Of a stretch of DNA of 64,000 bases, positions 33,646 through 45,040 are shown piece by piece (position 1 is the first letter of the stretch; every line of letters starts with the position of its first letter). The notes beneath the pieces are model-generated. The model made no database searches, was not told the DNA's origin, and saw only the letters and a program-made list of their open reading frames with translations. The position numbers were made by a program, and so were the translations under genes. The DNA is taken from assembly GCA_018105865.1 (NCBI GenBank), contig CM030865.1:4927193-4991192 (forward strand), given 5' to 3'. The stretch is from Metaphire vulgaris. Taxonomy: Eukaryota; Annelida; Clitellata; Crassiclitellata; Megascolecidae.

Positions 33646-34689
33646 ATCGTTTGATGACCCTACAGTAGTCTGAACTTTAGTGTAGAATTCACTATTCACA
33701 TCTTTGATTAAACAGTACAAATCACTATCATCACTGCAACATCATCGAATGCTATCATAAATCAATAGTGTATCCTTCTCCATTAGCATATCCACGAAGG
33801 GGCAAAGGGTTTGGACCAAGACTTGTGAGATTCGTGCAAAAGCAATGACAAAATTTTATTGGGGTGGCGGGGGTAGGATGATTGCTATAAGTATAAGCAG
33901 AGGCGACTCTACCAGGGGCCCGTACCCCTATTGACCATACCCCCGTGCCCCATCAAAGGTGATATTCTTCCTGCATGTGCTGATTCATGAAAAATAGTTG
34001 CTCCCGTGCTTAGAAGTTGCAACCTCAACGGGCTCCCACTGGCTATAAGCTGTAAAATTTCTCCAAAACTTAAAATAAACACCTAATAGTGAGGTACCCT
34101 AAAATTTTCAGTTTTGCTGCAATAGATGGTGTCTCCCCATTCTGGAACCCTGGCTACTAGCCACTGACCCCTCTGAACTGAAACTTTGACCATTTCATCA
34201 AGGTAGCCAAACTAAATTTGCTCATTATTTTTATATATTTGTCTTGGTTTGGCAACTGACAAGCATTTTTGCAAACAGTTTTCTAAGCATTGGAAAATCA
34301 CACAATTCAAAACATCTGAATGTGATAGGAATATAACATAGCAATAGTTGGAAAAATGAAATCCAACGTACTGTATATTACATGGGACAATTTTTCCAGA
34401 GGCATAGCGACAGGGGGTATATCGGTATATATACCCCCCCCCAAAAAAAAATCAGTCTACCTTAAAGTTTTTTATGTGATTTGCATGTAAAGTTTTTTAA
34501 ATGGTTTATAGTTAAGATTTATACCCACCCAAAATATTTATATGTGGTTTAAATGGTTTGAATTTTCCAAAGATTTTGAAATTGCTTTGAAAACTGCACA
34601 TGTATATTAATAGTTCTATTCCTATCACTGCAAGCATGCAAGCTGGTTCACTGCAATTAAAAAATAAATCAAACATAGCAGCATTAAAT

Positions 34690-34965
34690 CAGTGGCGTCA
34701 TTTCACACTTTTCTTGGGGGCGAAATTTTGTAAAATTTTCTTTTGAAATTTTTTATTTTTTGAAAACTTTTTGACTGAGTTAGTTTGAGTTTCAAAAAAG
34801 TATATTAATTTTTTTTTTTTTTTTTTTTTTTCTATTCGCTTATCACTGCAAAAAATAGTTGATGCAAGCTTGGTTATTAATACATTAGAAATTAAAAATA
34901 ATTTCTTATCAAATTAATACATATAGATTAATATTAAATTTGGGAGCCCCCAAATGACGCCTCTG
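34690..34965. mobile_element. CAGTGGCGTCATTT hAT-like element
   Basis: It starts CAGTGGCGTCATTTCACAC and ends CCAAATGACGCCTCTG. The flanks cattaaat/cattaaat are a perfect 8-bp duplication. It includes a T-run at about 34808-34832. Confidence 0.9.
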
Positions 34966-34992
34966 CATTAAATATGGGAAAACAACAAGCAT

Positions 34993-35188
34993 TTAAATAA
35001 CTATCAGACATCTTGATTTCGTAGCAATGCATATCATCTGCACTGAAACTGACTTGAAACAATTACTACATACAATTATTATATTATACAAATAAATGCT
35101 AAAAGTAGCCAAAAAATTAATGCAGATGACAAACAAAACTGAGACAAAAAAATTGATCTCGTCTTGAATGCAATGCCAACAAAATACT
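34993..35188 (-). CDS. Very tentative fringe last exon
   Basis: After an AG at 35189-35190 the phase-2 frame reads (R)VFCWHCIQDEINFF and continues open to 34993. The family's last segment is R-x-x-x-x-H-C, and here R and HC have the same spacing. The rest (a hydrophobic stretch of about 20 residues, then CSNCFKSV) does not look like known Fringe C-termini. Chance is a fair explanation, and the intron would be 3.8 kb. Confidence 0.15.
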
Positions 35189-35271
35189 CTGAAATCTAGT
35201 GACCTTACTTGTAAAATTTTTAAAATCCAAGATAAGTACATCGTAATGTCCGTATTTGTATGTTATGCGCA

Positions 35272-35588
35272 CAGTGGCACAGCGAGGGGAGGCAGGGGGC
35301 AAACCGCCCCAGGCGGCACTTGTTCTATGGGCGGCATTTTCGGATTTTGTATATAGGCAGATATACACGCAATATTTTTTTGCTTGTCAAGATTTTTCTG
35401 ATGTTGAATGAAGGGGTGGTACCAATGTGTCAGGGCAGCGGTATTATTCGGTTTTAATAAAGATTAAAAATGCGACTATCTTCTTTTTGCTTGTCAAGAT
35501 TTTAGATTTTTGGAAGTTGTGTGCTGTCGCCGCAAAAGGCAGCACTATTTATTTTCGCCCCAGGGCACTTTGCCTAATTACGCCACTG
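35272..35588. mobile_element. CAGTGGCACAGCG hAT-like element
   Basis: It starts CAGTGGCACAGCGAGG and ends TAATTACGCCACTG. The flanks tatgcgca/tatgcaca match 7 of 8. Confidence 0.85.
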
Positions 35589-36149
35589 TATGCACAGCAT
35601 CATAAAAGATGTCAGAAAGTTTGGGTCACAATAATGCCATGGTCAAACAGAGAAATAATACAAGGAACAAATTCTGAAAATGGAATACCACTATAGTTGC
35701 CACATAGGCAGCGATCTGCCATAAACCTTGGAGTTGTCCAGACCTCCCATGGGATCGGATAGGACCCATCCCACCATCCTCTCTCTCTCTCCCCTTTTAA
35801 CGGTGTTCAAAGGGTATAACCCTCACAAGATTTTAAAAATTTATACATGCCAAAATTGCAGCATTTATGTGGGGATGTCATTGGACATCCCTTGACTCAA
35901 AATTAGAGGTGTCCTGGCACCCCGACACCACCATGATTGCCAACTATACAAAAGCACACAGCACAGCACAACAAAACTTTTAAAAAATAGTATGACATGC
36001 CTACAAATTGACAGAATGACATCAAAAACAGCAATGATAAAATGCAGACATTAACACATTTTTAGTACACATATATACTGTACAAGAACGTTTTATCACA
36101 ATAATAAATGTTCCCTCAAATCAAAATTGGTCTGTACATCAGTTGGAAC

Positions 36150-36372
36150 AAAAGTACTGAACAAAAGTTCTGTATAATTGAATTAGTAAAATTCTGTACA
36201 CATAATTATGGATTGCTCAACAAAATCTTAAAACGCTCAATATATTTTCATCAAGATAGCCAAAAGTATGCAAAAGTATACGAAAGTACTGAACAAAAGT
36301 TCTGTATAATTGAATTAGTAAAATTCTGTACACATAATTATGGATTGTTCAACAAAACCTTAAAAAGCTCAA
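36150..36372. repeat. Two-copy direct repeat, 132-bp offset
   Basis: tactgaacaaaagttctgta and the following ~80 bases occur at about 36153 and 36285 nearly unchanged. Confidence 0.85.
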
Positions 36373-37560
36373 TTTATTTGCATCCTTTGTAAATAGCATT
36401 GCATGAGTTTAAAACACTCACAAGCAGTATCACACTTTTTTTTCTACACTTACAAATAAAAGCAATCTGCAAGGTTCATGGCTGCAAGGAAAGAAATCCT
36501 TGAAATTCCACAGTTGTAAATATATTTCCAAATGAGTCTCATTTATGTGGGCACTTTGAAAATATTGTTAGTTACAAATAAGACACAAAAGACATAAAAA
36601 TACTCAAAATAGAATGAAAGTGCCAATTGAGAGCTTTTTCACAACAAACAGTATCATGGAACCTGAGTACATAGCATGAAACTGTTTAAGAAATGTGTTG
36701 GGTGACATAAGCTACTCTTTTATAGTGCCAGAGTGGTTGACAGATGAAATTATGGTATTTGGTTAGTAGTGAGTATGCTTTTGAAAAAACCTACGTACTA
36801 TAGGATCCTAGATTGGTCTGGTATAGTCTATTAGTTTTATACTGTAGAATACAGAATTGTAATAGTAGTGAGTATGGTAACTGAATGAAGCATTTACTGC
36901 ATTGTATACTGCAAAGATTTGTTGTTAATTGTAGACTCAAAGACAAGGAGGCTCCAAGAGAAGTAGACTACAGAGCTGGGCCATGTTGTGAATGAATGAC
37001 TGGGAGGAGGAAAACAGTGGTTCTCACACGGGGCAGATCCAACTGAACCACTCTAAATCCTGTCATTGGCCTATCATTATTATTGAATCACGTCAAACAT
37101 CACTGTTTGTGCTAAAGGATAATTGTAGAAAATAGGTACATGAAGTCAACTTTGGATGCCAAACAATAAAAGAGCAAATTGATGCATACGAAAATAACAT
37201 TAGAAAGTCACTACATTGCAGATATAACATGTATAATGCTAGAGACTAGAGAAAATATAAATAAGTTTGCAACACCAATTCTCTATTAAACTAGTTTCAG
37301 TGAATATGTTCACCACAAAATTTGTTACTAAAATCTTCCAATAAATTCTAGTCTAAATCCAAAGTCATGTAGTTTCTAGTATAACATATTGTTATATATT
37401 ATTACTATTATTATAGTTCTTTTTGCTATCATTGTTATCATTAAAAGTAAGATTTGTGCTAACATATACTGGCATACATAAATATATACACCTACGTCAA
37501 AGAACTTTTAATAATTAAAATTAGAATATATTTACCAAAAATATTTACACAGATAATTCA
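36373..37560. other. Intergenic, no gene seen
   Basis: AT-rich. One copy of the GTGGTTCTCACAC repeat lies at about 37014-37067. No convincing exon, although the last fringe exon should lie somewhere below 38990. Confidence 0.4.
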
Positions 37561-37569
37561 TAAGCAATA

Positions 37570-37570
<1 letters not shown>

Positions 37571-37625
<55 letters not shown>
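37571..37625. repeat. (TA)n microsatellite
   Basis: Perfect TA run. Confidence 0.95.
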
Positions 37626-37632
<7 letters not shown>

Positions 37633-37981
37633 CATCAGGGACATAATTGCTTAGCTCCTGACCAACAAACAAATTATCAAACCAAAATATTATGGCCAAC
37701 AAAAAATGCAACATAAGAAGCGAAAACACCATGATTCAGACATGCACACAAAGCAACAAAGCAAATATCTGCCATGGACTTGACTTTCTATTAATATCTT
37801 CATGAATTATTGTTTTGAGAACTTAGTACAAAAATAGAGAATAATCTTCTGTTGGATGGAATCAACTACGGACAATTTTCGATTGAATTCGGAAATAGGA
37901 AGCAGTGAATTGACAAAAATCTAGAATTCAAAATCAACCATAATTATTTCAGCTATGAAAATACTACAATTTATACATACC

Positions 37982-37984
<3 letters not shown>

Positions 37985-38035
<51 letters not shown>
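37985..38035. repeat. (TA)n microsatellite
   Basis: Perfect TA run. Confidence 0.95.
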
Positions 38036-38038
<3 letters not shown>

Positions 38039-38320
38039 GCTAATAAATAGATAGTGCATGCAAATGGGTAAAACAGAATAAGTAATATCAGTGGCATAGC
38101 AGGAATCCATTGTCGGTGGGACACATCGACATTTTGGAGAAAAAAGTCTCAAGGAGCAAAAAAGCGTCGTCCTGTTAAGCATTTTTAACTTTCCTGCATT
38201 CTCTTGCATCTCATATACTACCTACCCCACCCCCCACCCCAACAAAAATCTCATATACTGCCTATTCCCCCCAAAAAACATTACTCAATGGTTTTGCATT
38301 AATCCCACGACTGGTCCCAG

Positions 38321-38648
38321 CAGGCCCTCCGAGAGAAATTCCGGGCCCCTGGGCCCCTGTGCAGAATGGCCGACGGGCCCTTGAGAAGTATTAATTTCTT
38401 GACGACCTTTTTTTTGCTTGTCAGCCATTTAGCACTTTGAGTGTCCCGGGTCCCTTTAGCACTTTGCTTGACGACCTTTTTTTTTTTGTTTGTCAGCCAT
38501 TTAGCTGCTGAACTGGCATCCTAACCATTCTTTAGTGTTATTACTCATTTTATTGTTAATTATACATATTCATCATCGGTCCAGGCCCCCTCCAGACCGC
38601 CGGGCCCCTGTGCAGTTGCCCCCCCCTGCCCCCCTCTCGGAGGCCCTG
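38321..38648. mobile_element. CAGGCCCTCCGAGAG hAT-like element
   Basis: It starts CAGGCCCTCCGAGAGAAATT and ends CTCTCGGAGGCCCTG. The flanks ggtcccag/ggtcccag are a perfect 8-bp duplication. The interior carries cgaccttttttttgcttgtc twice. Confidence 0.9.
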
Positions 38649-38989
38649 GGTCCCAGTCTGAATAGGGAGGGGGAGGGGGCTACACCAACGTGTAATATAG
38701 AACATGTAATATTGCATAATTATATATAATATAAGACTGAATTTAGTCACTTTGTAAACACAGCTTTAAAGGTCAAAATAATGATAGATTGCCATTTTTG
38801 ACAGTTTTTTAATAACCTCCATGAGAATGAATCCTTTATATAAATTTATGCATATTATGCATACTGTATCAATGCAGTTTTATTCTCATGAGAAACTTTC
38901 CACACATTTTAAATCATATACTCTGCCAAACTAACAAATCATTGAATGTATACATGAAGCTTTCTATGAAAAGATACAAAAGATAATAC

Positions 38990-39063
38990 CGTGAAGGATC
39001 TTCCATCTCATTAAACCCAGAGATTCCGACAACATTTGTCATACCCGAATAGCTGAATGTTAT
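38990..39063 (-). CDS. fng: fringe exon with FSYS..DPSR
   Basis: This 74-bp exon lies after acceptor ctaatgttag and before donor gtatta, phase 0 to phase 2. It reads ITFSYSGMTNVVGISGFNEM then EDPSR. It matches the Fringe C-terminal strand (V(T/S).SY......V...GF....DP.R). The residue normally after SY is G or A; here it is S. A final exon with the R..(L/I)HC.LFP segment should follow but is not certain. Confidence 0.85.
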
Positions 39064-39563
39064 CTAACATTAGATTTTAAAATAAAACAATTAATTAGGT
39101 ACCCATTACAAAATTCCTATGCATATAACCCAAAACTATACATTGTTTTAAAAACATGTACATCTGCAACATGCTATAAGTATGTGTGCATTATACAAGT
39201 TCAAATACAACATACTTCAATTGACAGTACACTGTAATCATGGAGTATAGGGGACTGTATCTTATTAAAACAAGTATCATAATCAAAATGCAAACCTAAA
39301 TGCAAATTACATAGAATACACATAAAATCAGGACAAGAGCCATTCCTGGTTTAAAATCCTCTGCTTTGGTATCCACGTCACAAGTATTTTCAACCAAGAC
39401 AAAAGTCGAAAACAAGATCCAAATTAATTTGGAGTCAAATTTTCAAACACAATAATCACTATGCTAGAGAGCAAACATAAGTGTAATTATTAATTACTAG
39501 GCAATTAAAAATTGAAAATCATAAAATATTATATAAGATGTGTATGATTGTATGGTGACTCAC

Positions 39564-39658
39564 TTGCTGCCTTAGAGTACTGGTCTTCATTCGTTTGAGG
39601 GGTTCAAGATGAGAATGAAATCTGTGAACTTGAGTCAGTTCAACACCGAGGTAGTTAT
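39564..39658 (-). CDS. fng: fringe exon with FHSHLE
   Basis: This 95-bp exon lies after acceptor gctgtttag and before donor gtgagt, phase 1 to phase 0. It reads YNYLGVELTQVHRFHSHLEP then LKRMKTSTLRQQ. LGV.LT..(D/H).FHSHLEP is conserved across Fringe proteins; FHSHLEP followed by a charged helix is close to the insect form. Confidence 0.9.
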
Positions 39659-39879
39659 CTAAACAGCAAGCGTCAAAACAGTGCCAGATTTTTAAAAATC
39701 TCTAGAGATTAATTGCTAACAAAATGCTGAATGTATATATATCTATGCATAATAATTTTTGCATATGTACATATACATATGTACATATACATGTTTATGC
39801 ATACATAATAATTCAATACTATTGCCATTCCATGAACTTTTCCTGACATCAAAAAGAACGAGAGTTCAGCACTTAATTT

Positions 39880-40057
39880 GCTATACTTTTTGTCATAAGT
39901 CCCTTAAAGTACCTTAAAGTACCAAGGACATTATAATATGTATATATATTTAAATTGTATGCCCTTAGTACTTACTTCCCGAGGGACTTGTGACAAAAAG
40001 TGTTGGGAGACAGATAAATATATACTTTTCAGCTCTGTCTAGATGTGAATATTTATG

Positions 40058-40095
<38 letters not shown>

Positions 40096-40104
40096 GTATG
40101 TATA

Positions 40105-40144
<40 letters not shown>

Positions 40145-40345
40145 GACAAAAAGTAACCATTTCATATCTACACTGATAATACATTTTAGGACAAAAAGTG
40201 TGAGACAACATAGCAAAATTATGTGCTTAACTTTCATCCTTTTTGTTGTCAGAAAAATATATGCATATATATTATATATATATAGATATTATATATATAT
40301 TATATATATATATTATATATATATAAGGGCTGGCAATTATTGAAA
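39880..40345. repeat. TA-rich block with GGGACTTRTGACAAAAAG motifs
   Basis: TA runs at 40058-40141 and 40260-40323 are surrounded by copies of cttatgacaaaaag / gggacttgtgacaaaaag (39887-39903, 39980-39998, 40143-40153; related text near 40772). It looks like a transposon family that carries TA microsatellites, sitting in a fringe intron. Confidence 0.65.
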
Positions 40346-40712
40346 TTTTCTTGTTCAAATAATCGGAAAATATTTTAATTGATTAATCTATTAATTTCTA
40401 TTAAAATAATTACATATAGCTTTTAGCTGATCTGCTTGCTTTGCAACTCTGCATAGGCCCTATTGTGTGCATTGCCGTCTTCAGTTAGCTTAAAAACAAA
40501 ACAAAAGTGCTTGCTCGTCTTTCCCCTTAAAAGCTTAACTGCAAAATTGCATTCATTACTCGCCATTGTTGTCTGATCAAAATAGAAATATAGTAAGCTA
40601 AGTAGGTATTCAAGTAAATAAGATACAAAAATATTAAAATTTAATCAAAAAATTAATCGATTAAAGAAAATTTCATCGATTAATCGATTAATTAATCATT
40701 AATATTTCCAGC
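40345..40712. mobile_element. ATCGATTAAT-rich inverted-repeat block
   Basis: It starts ggctggcaattattgaaatt (near 40327) and ends aatcattaatatttccagcc (near 40713), which are imperfect inverted repeats. The interior holds attgattaatc and atcgattaatcgattaatta runs. Confidence 0.5.
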
Positions 40713-40801
40713 CTTAATATATATATATATTATATATATATATAAATTTTTTTTGTAATTATTATTTTTATCATAAGTCCTCGAATGAAGTACCGAGGGC
40801 A

Positions 40802-40809
40802 TATATATA

Positions 40810-40878
<69 letters not shown>
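40802..40878. repeat. (TA)n microsatellite next to a fringe exon
   Basis: A TA run ending 24 bp from the exon at 40902. Confidence 0.93.
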
Positions 40879-40880
<2 letters not shown>

Positions 40881-40901
40881 AAAAGTATAGTAAATTCTTA
40901 C

Positions 40902-40972
40902 ATAAAATGAATGCAATTGTACAATCATCAGGAAGTCGAATCTTTCCACATGTTGACTGCAGTCTTCCATTA
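40902..40972 (-). CDS. fng: fringe exon with RLPDDCT
   Basis: This 71-bp exon lies after acceptor gttcattag and before donor gtaaga, phase 2 to phase 1. It reads NGRLQSTCGKIRLPDDCTIA then FIL. The IR(L/F)PDD.T motif is the conserved Fringe segment that follows ALKM. A nearer AG (at tgcag) would break the phase, so the upstream AG was chosen. It lies right beside a long TA tract (40802-40878). Confidence 0.88.
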
Positions 40973-41023
40973 CTAATGAACAAACCAAACAAGGAAACTT
41001 AACAATGAAACAAAATAAAGATT

Positions 41024-41025
<2 letters not shown>

Positions 41026-41059
<34 letters not shown>

Positions 41060-41070
41060 CATATATATAT
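41026..41070. repeat. (CA)n-(TA)n microsatellite
   Basis: cacacacac followed by atatatata. Confidence 0.9.
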
Positions 41071-41475
41071 AAACATCAGCTCAAAACATGCAAACACTGT
41101 GACAAATTCTTAAGTAAATTATAATAAGATCAATAAATTCAATGTTACTTTGGTCTTATGCTGTGTCATGGCCAAAATAATTAAATCATTGGCTTACATA
41201 CAACAACGCCTGAAAGACAAATCCACATGCCTCATTCTCAATTAATAATAATAATAACAATGTGACTTCAAGTGGTTTAGGAGGCTACATTAGCCTTGCC
41301 AAACCGCTAGCCTAGCCATACAGCAAGAGGCAATCATCAAAGATCCTTACTGCATACTATGCATAGTCCATACCACTGTGATCACTTAGTGCTTTACCAC
41401 TATTACTATTCTAAATTGTTACGCGTTTTTACAAAGGTGATTTTGAGTATGAATTTCTTTGTAGCAAAAACATAC

Positions 41476-41561
41476 ATAGTAAATGGCATCATCTTCAGAG
41501 CAAGCCCTCGACTAATGCAGAAGCCAGCTCCACCCGTTGCAAACCAAAACGAAACTTTCTC
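41476..41561 (-). CDS. fng: fringe exon with [11 protein letters not shown]
   Basis: This 86-bp exon lies after acceptor attttttag and before donor gtatgt, phase 0 to phase 2. It reads [19 protein letters not shown] then LALKMMPFT. The FATGGAGFC(I/L)SR motif is a hallmark of Fringe and related beta-1,3-glycosyltransferases. The 5' side joins DPDNEQ/EKVS in phase 0. Confidence 0.92.
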
Positions 41562-41592
41562 CTAAAAAATAGCATTCCAAACCTCTGACAAA

Positions 41593-42210
41593 TACCGTAT
41601 ATACTTCAGATAAAGTCGATCCGAGTATAAGTCGACCCCAGATTTTGGGTATTTGAAGGTGTCTAAAGTCATTGACCGGGAATAAGTCGAAATGAAACGT
41701 TTTCGCGCGTAACCCTCTTGAGGTGATAGTGAGAGTCGGAACAATGGCGGACGCTTTAAGTGGGCATGTAACAAGCGGCGCCATTGTTTTGATTGAAAAA
41801 CTAATTTTTAGCTTTGAACTATCGAGAAACTGAACGATTTTCACATTCCCAGATTGATTCCTGACGATTAAGAAAATTTTAAACCTGCTCTTCGCTCATT
41901 CTTGACAATATAAAAGTCTTAATTACCGGTAATCTTGAATTTTTTTGTATTTATGTAGCGCCAATATTTAATTAATATTTATGTGGCGCCTATAAATTAC
42001 CAATCTTAAAAGCGCTGATGTGAACTTTTATTTAGATGCCGTAGCGTATGTTGAAAATAATGATGCAGTTAGCTAAATTAATTATTTTCGACATGCTATG
42101 TATGGAAACTTTACCCAACAGTTAGTGCCTCAAGTATAAGTCGAGGTCAGGATATATAACCTGTGAATTGGCCTTAAATTTCTCGACTTTATCACGAATA
42201 TATACGGTAC
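41593..42210. mobile_element. ACCGTATATAC inverted-repeat element (about 0.6 kb)
   Basis: It starts taccgtatatacttcagata (aagtcga, cgagtataagtcgacccc) and ends tcacgaatatatacggta, an inverted repeat. It holds aagtataagtcgaggtca and two tggcgcc-rich phrases. ACCGTAT..ATAAGTCGA ends are seen in DNA transposons of many animals; the superfamily is not assigned. Confidence 0.7.
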
Positions 42211-42589
42211 ACAGAGAGTTCACAGCAGTAAATGCTATAGAGTAGCACGATAGAAAGCTGATTACCAACTTACTTACCAAGCAACACAAAATGCATTATA
42301 TAGAGGTAATAAATAGCAATCAAACCATTTTAATGAGTAAGCAGGCTTAAATGCTATTATAGTGCTATAGAAATTTGGTTACTTACTTACTTATTTCTCA
42401 CTTAACAAGCAACACAAATCATTAATTAAGTAGAGCTAATTAACCCCCAAAAGTTCACCCCATCACTCTGGTCACGAAATCACATCACTGGCTCAAAGTT
42501 TCACAAAATCCAACTTCTAAATCCAACTATCACTGCCATCAAATTATGTAACATTTTACCACACATTAAAATTACCACACAGTTGCATA

Positions 42590-42880
42590 CTTCCCTTTTC
42601 CACTGCTCATCGCCTGCTCCGCTCCACTGATCAGAAGAATGTTTATGTCCCCAGATCACGCGCACTGCTCTTACTCAGCGTCAGGCTTTTGCAGTGACTG
42701 GACCCTCCCTCTGGAATGCCTTGAACCCATCCATTCGGGAATCACTTCTTACTCCCTCGCTCTGCTCAATGCGAAAGCTAAAGTCTCATTACTTTATCCT
42801 GCGACTCCAATGCCAGGAGCGCCTCTGAGCAGAAATAGAAGAGGCGCTATACGAATGTCACTTTACATTACATACTCTCT
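42590..42880 (+). pseudogene. LINE ORF2 C-terminal relic
   Basis: The frame reads ...SQRQAFAVTGPSLWNALNPS then IRESLLTP..MRKLKSHYFI. The AF...GP.LWN.L...IR and (R/K).LK(T/S)(H/Y) motifs are the C-terminus of non-LTR retrotransposon ORF2. A frame change is needed near 42770, so it is dead. It is inside a fringe intron, antisense to the gene. Confidence 0.68.
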
Positions 42881-43224
42881 TCACAATACAATGACATCGG
42901 TCGACCCACTTGTCTTCCTGTCTGACTTTTGCTCGGCCAACAGCCACGTCAATGCAATTCTCAAACCAGTCTATCTCATATGCTGCACCTCATCCATGGT
43001 ACAACCTTCACTCAAAGAGATTTGCAGGTCAATAAATTATGTACTTAATGGTACTTACGTACTCTAACTAAAATTAAAGCATTTCTCTAGAGAGAAAAAA
43101 ACATATCTTCCGTAGCCGTAACATCCCAACCGTGATGACACTATGGATAAAATGACCTTGTCTGGGTAATCCCCACCCTTTGGCTATGGCTACTTCAAAT
43201 TTAGACAGCACCTTGAGAATAAGC

Positions 43225-43270
43225 ATCGACTGTGGAAGTACTTTCAAAAGCGCTATATAAATTCACGAGA

Positions 43271-43302
<32 letters not shown>
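43225..43302. repeat. LINE/SINE-type tail with (TTAC)n
   Basis: ttcaaaagcgctatataaat...gagattttac followed by seven TTAC units. The same tail text is at 48967-49016 (gaaagcgctatagaaattaa) and 42358-42398, showing a retroposon 3' end that seeds TTAC repeats. Confidence 0.8.
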
Positions 43303-43785
43303 CTCAATTAACTCAGACACTATTGGCTACCTCAACAAAAGCATTCCAAGAGCATATAACAATTCTTGTTTTCAGGCCATTCTATGATGAAAGCCTTAGC
43401 ACACACACCCTATCTGTCTCAAATCTCACTAGATCATCCTCAACAGAGGTATTTATTTCCCAGCAGCTTTCTTTACCTGGACCTGCAACCCTGAACAACG
43501 ATGAACCACAGATTATGGATTATAGATTGAATCTGCTGGACTGAGCATTTGTGAATAAGCTCATACATACATTTTGCCTAGCTTTTGAGTAGCACCATAT
43601 ACCGTAAATTTGGTTGCTTACTTACTTACCTACCTATTCAACAGTCTAGAAAACCAGCCTGGATGAAAGGGACAATATGGAATTTCAAAGTTCAATGAAC
43701 AACACAGCTTAAAAACACCTAAGAATGTAAAATCCTGTCGAGTTTTACATTCTTAAACTCCAAGTACGTGAAAACCAGGACTTAC

Positions 43786-43933
43786 TTGTTCATTGTCTGG
43801 GTCTAGAATCTCAAGCACATGATTCAAACTTGGTCTACCAATGTACCAATCTTCTACGTGATTGTACTGCTGCAGCAGTTGCACCAAAGATGGAACATTG
43901 ACGTAATTGTCATCGTCGACATGGCAAAACCAT
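43786..43933 (-). CDS. fng: fringe exon with the DDD metal-binding motif
   Basis: This 148-bp exon lies after acceptor gtctttttgcag and before donor gtaagt, phase 2 to phase 0. It reads [20 protein letters not shown] and continues to [31 protein letters not shown] holds the Asp triad that binds Mn and UDP-GlcNAc, and its presence suggests an active enzyme. Exon 3 (ending AG) can splice directly to this exon (starting A) in frame, giving HSR/WFCH without the ALxCKM segment. Confidence 0.92.
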
Positions 43934-44129
43934 CTGCAAAAAGACACATCACCAAGTATTGCCATGTATACTGAAATTTAGCATCAATATGCTGTCATGT
44001 ACATGACAGTATGGAACAGAGACATGGACAAGGACATAAAAGCACTATGTGACATCCAAGACAATTGGGAAGGTTTGGATAGTACTGCCTGCATTTGCTA
44101 TCACATTGTTATATAATGGCAAGGGGCAG

Positions 44130-44430
44130 GAAGTTAGAAAAGTGGTAACAGCACTGGATGATGGAGCAGAAGGTCACGGGTTCAATTCGTGCAGGAGCCC
44201 TAAGGTCAACTCAACCTTACTCGCTAGAGGGCAGTAGTAAACTGAGGAGCAGCACTAAGCTGCGAGGTAAAACGTGGGTATGGGGAAAGTAATGGCAACC
44301 TACCCCAGATTAATGGATTATACCACCTACGTCGCTGATTGCCCAGGCCGGAGATAATCGCCAGAACTCAACGCTCGGACTCGAGTACGGGACCTACCTT
44401 TACATGATGGTAGGAATGGATGTAAGAACA
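44130..44430 (+). mobile_element. tRNA-derived SINE
   Basis: It contains an A-box-like tggtaacagcactgg (44142-44156) and a B-box-like ggttcaattc (44179-44188), 22 bp apart end to start, as in a tRNA-type RNA polymerase III promoter. A non-tRNA body follows, ending near gggacctacctttacatgat. The promoter spacing and body argue for a SINE and not a functional tRNA. Confidence 0.7.
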
Positions 44431-44644
44431 GTATAAATCAAGACTATTATTGATAGTGGTTCTCACACAGGGCACACCCTACAAAACCACTTCAAACATC
44501 ATTATTACCATATTATCATCATATTCTAAACTGAGAAAAAGTCAGAAATGAAACCAAGAACTTAAATGAAGCAAAAATTATTATGAGTGCAAAAACAACT
44601 GTCATTGAAAAATTGTATACATGTGCAATGAAGACTACAATAGG

Positions 44645-45040
44645 ATTTTCAGACTTTATAAAAATGGTTGTATTCAAAGAGAACAGAATAAATAAATACA
44701 ATTTCAATCATTCTGTGAAACTTGAACAAAAGCAACAAAAACAACTGTACAGTATACAGTAGAACTTTTGTCATAAGATACTTAGCAGGCCAGTAAAATT
44801 AGTACACAACATTATTATTCTGCTCCTCTCGAGTACCTGTACTTAGACGCAGACTTTATAAAATGGTTGTATTCAAAAGACATTTTGCAGCACAGAGCTT
44901 CTCTGAACAGAATAAATAAATACAATTTCAATCATTCTGTGAAACTTGAACTTCAAAAGCAACAAACAGCACAGGCCATATACAGTAGAACTTTGTCCAT
45001 ATCATACTTAGCAGGCCAGTAAAATTAGTACACAACATTC
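44645..45040. repeat. Two-copy direct repeat, 226-bp offset, in a fringe intron
   Basis: gactttataaaaatggttgt..gaacagaataaataaataca..cttagcaggccagtaaaatt occurs at about 44649-44813 and again at 44852-45040, with small insertions. Confidence 0.85.

Noticed and set aside
36600..36700. Minus-strand RFMLCTQVP as the last Fringe exon
   Set aside because: It has correct phase and an AG, but only 8 residues and no HC.LFP match.
39965..40060. Minus-strand SHLDRAEKY as a possible Fringe FHSHLE exon
   Set aside because: The true FHSHLE exon is at 39564-39658 with correct phases. This stretch lies in a TA-rich repeat and does not match further.
44142..44190. Functional tRNA gene at the A/B box pair
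   Set aside because: Acceptor and anticodon stems do not pair, and a long non-tRNA body follows, so it is a SINE.
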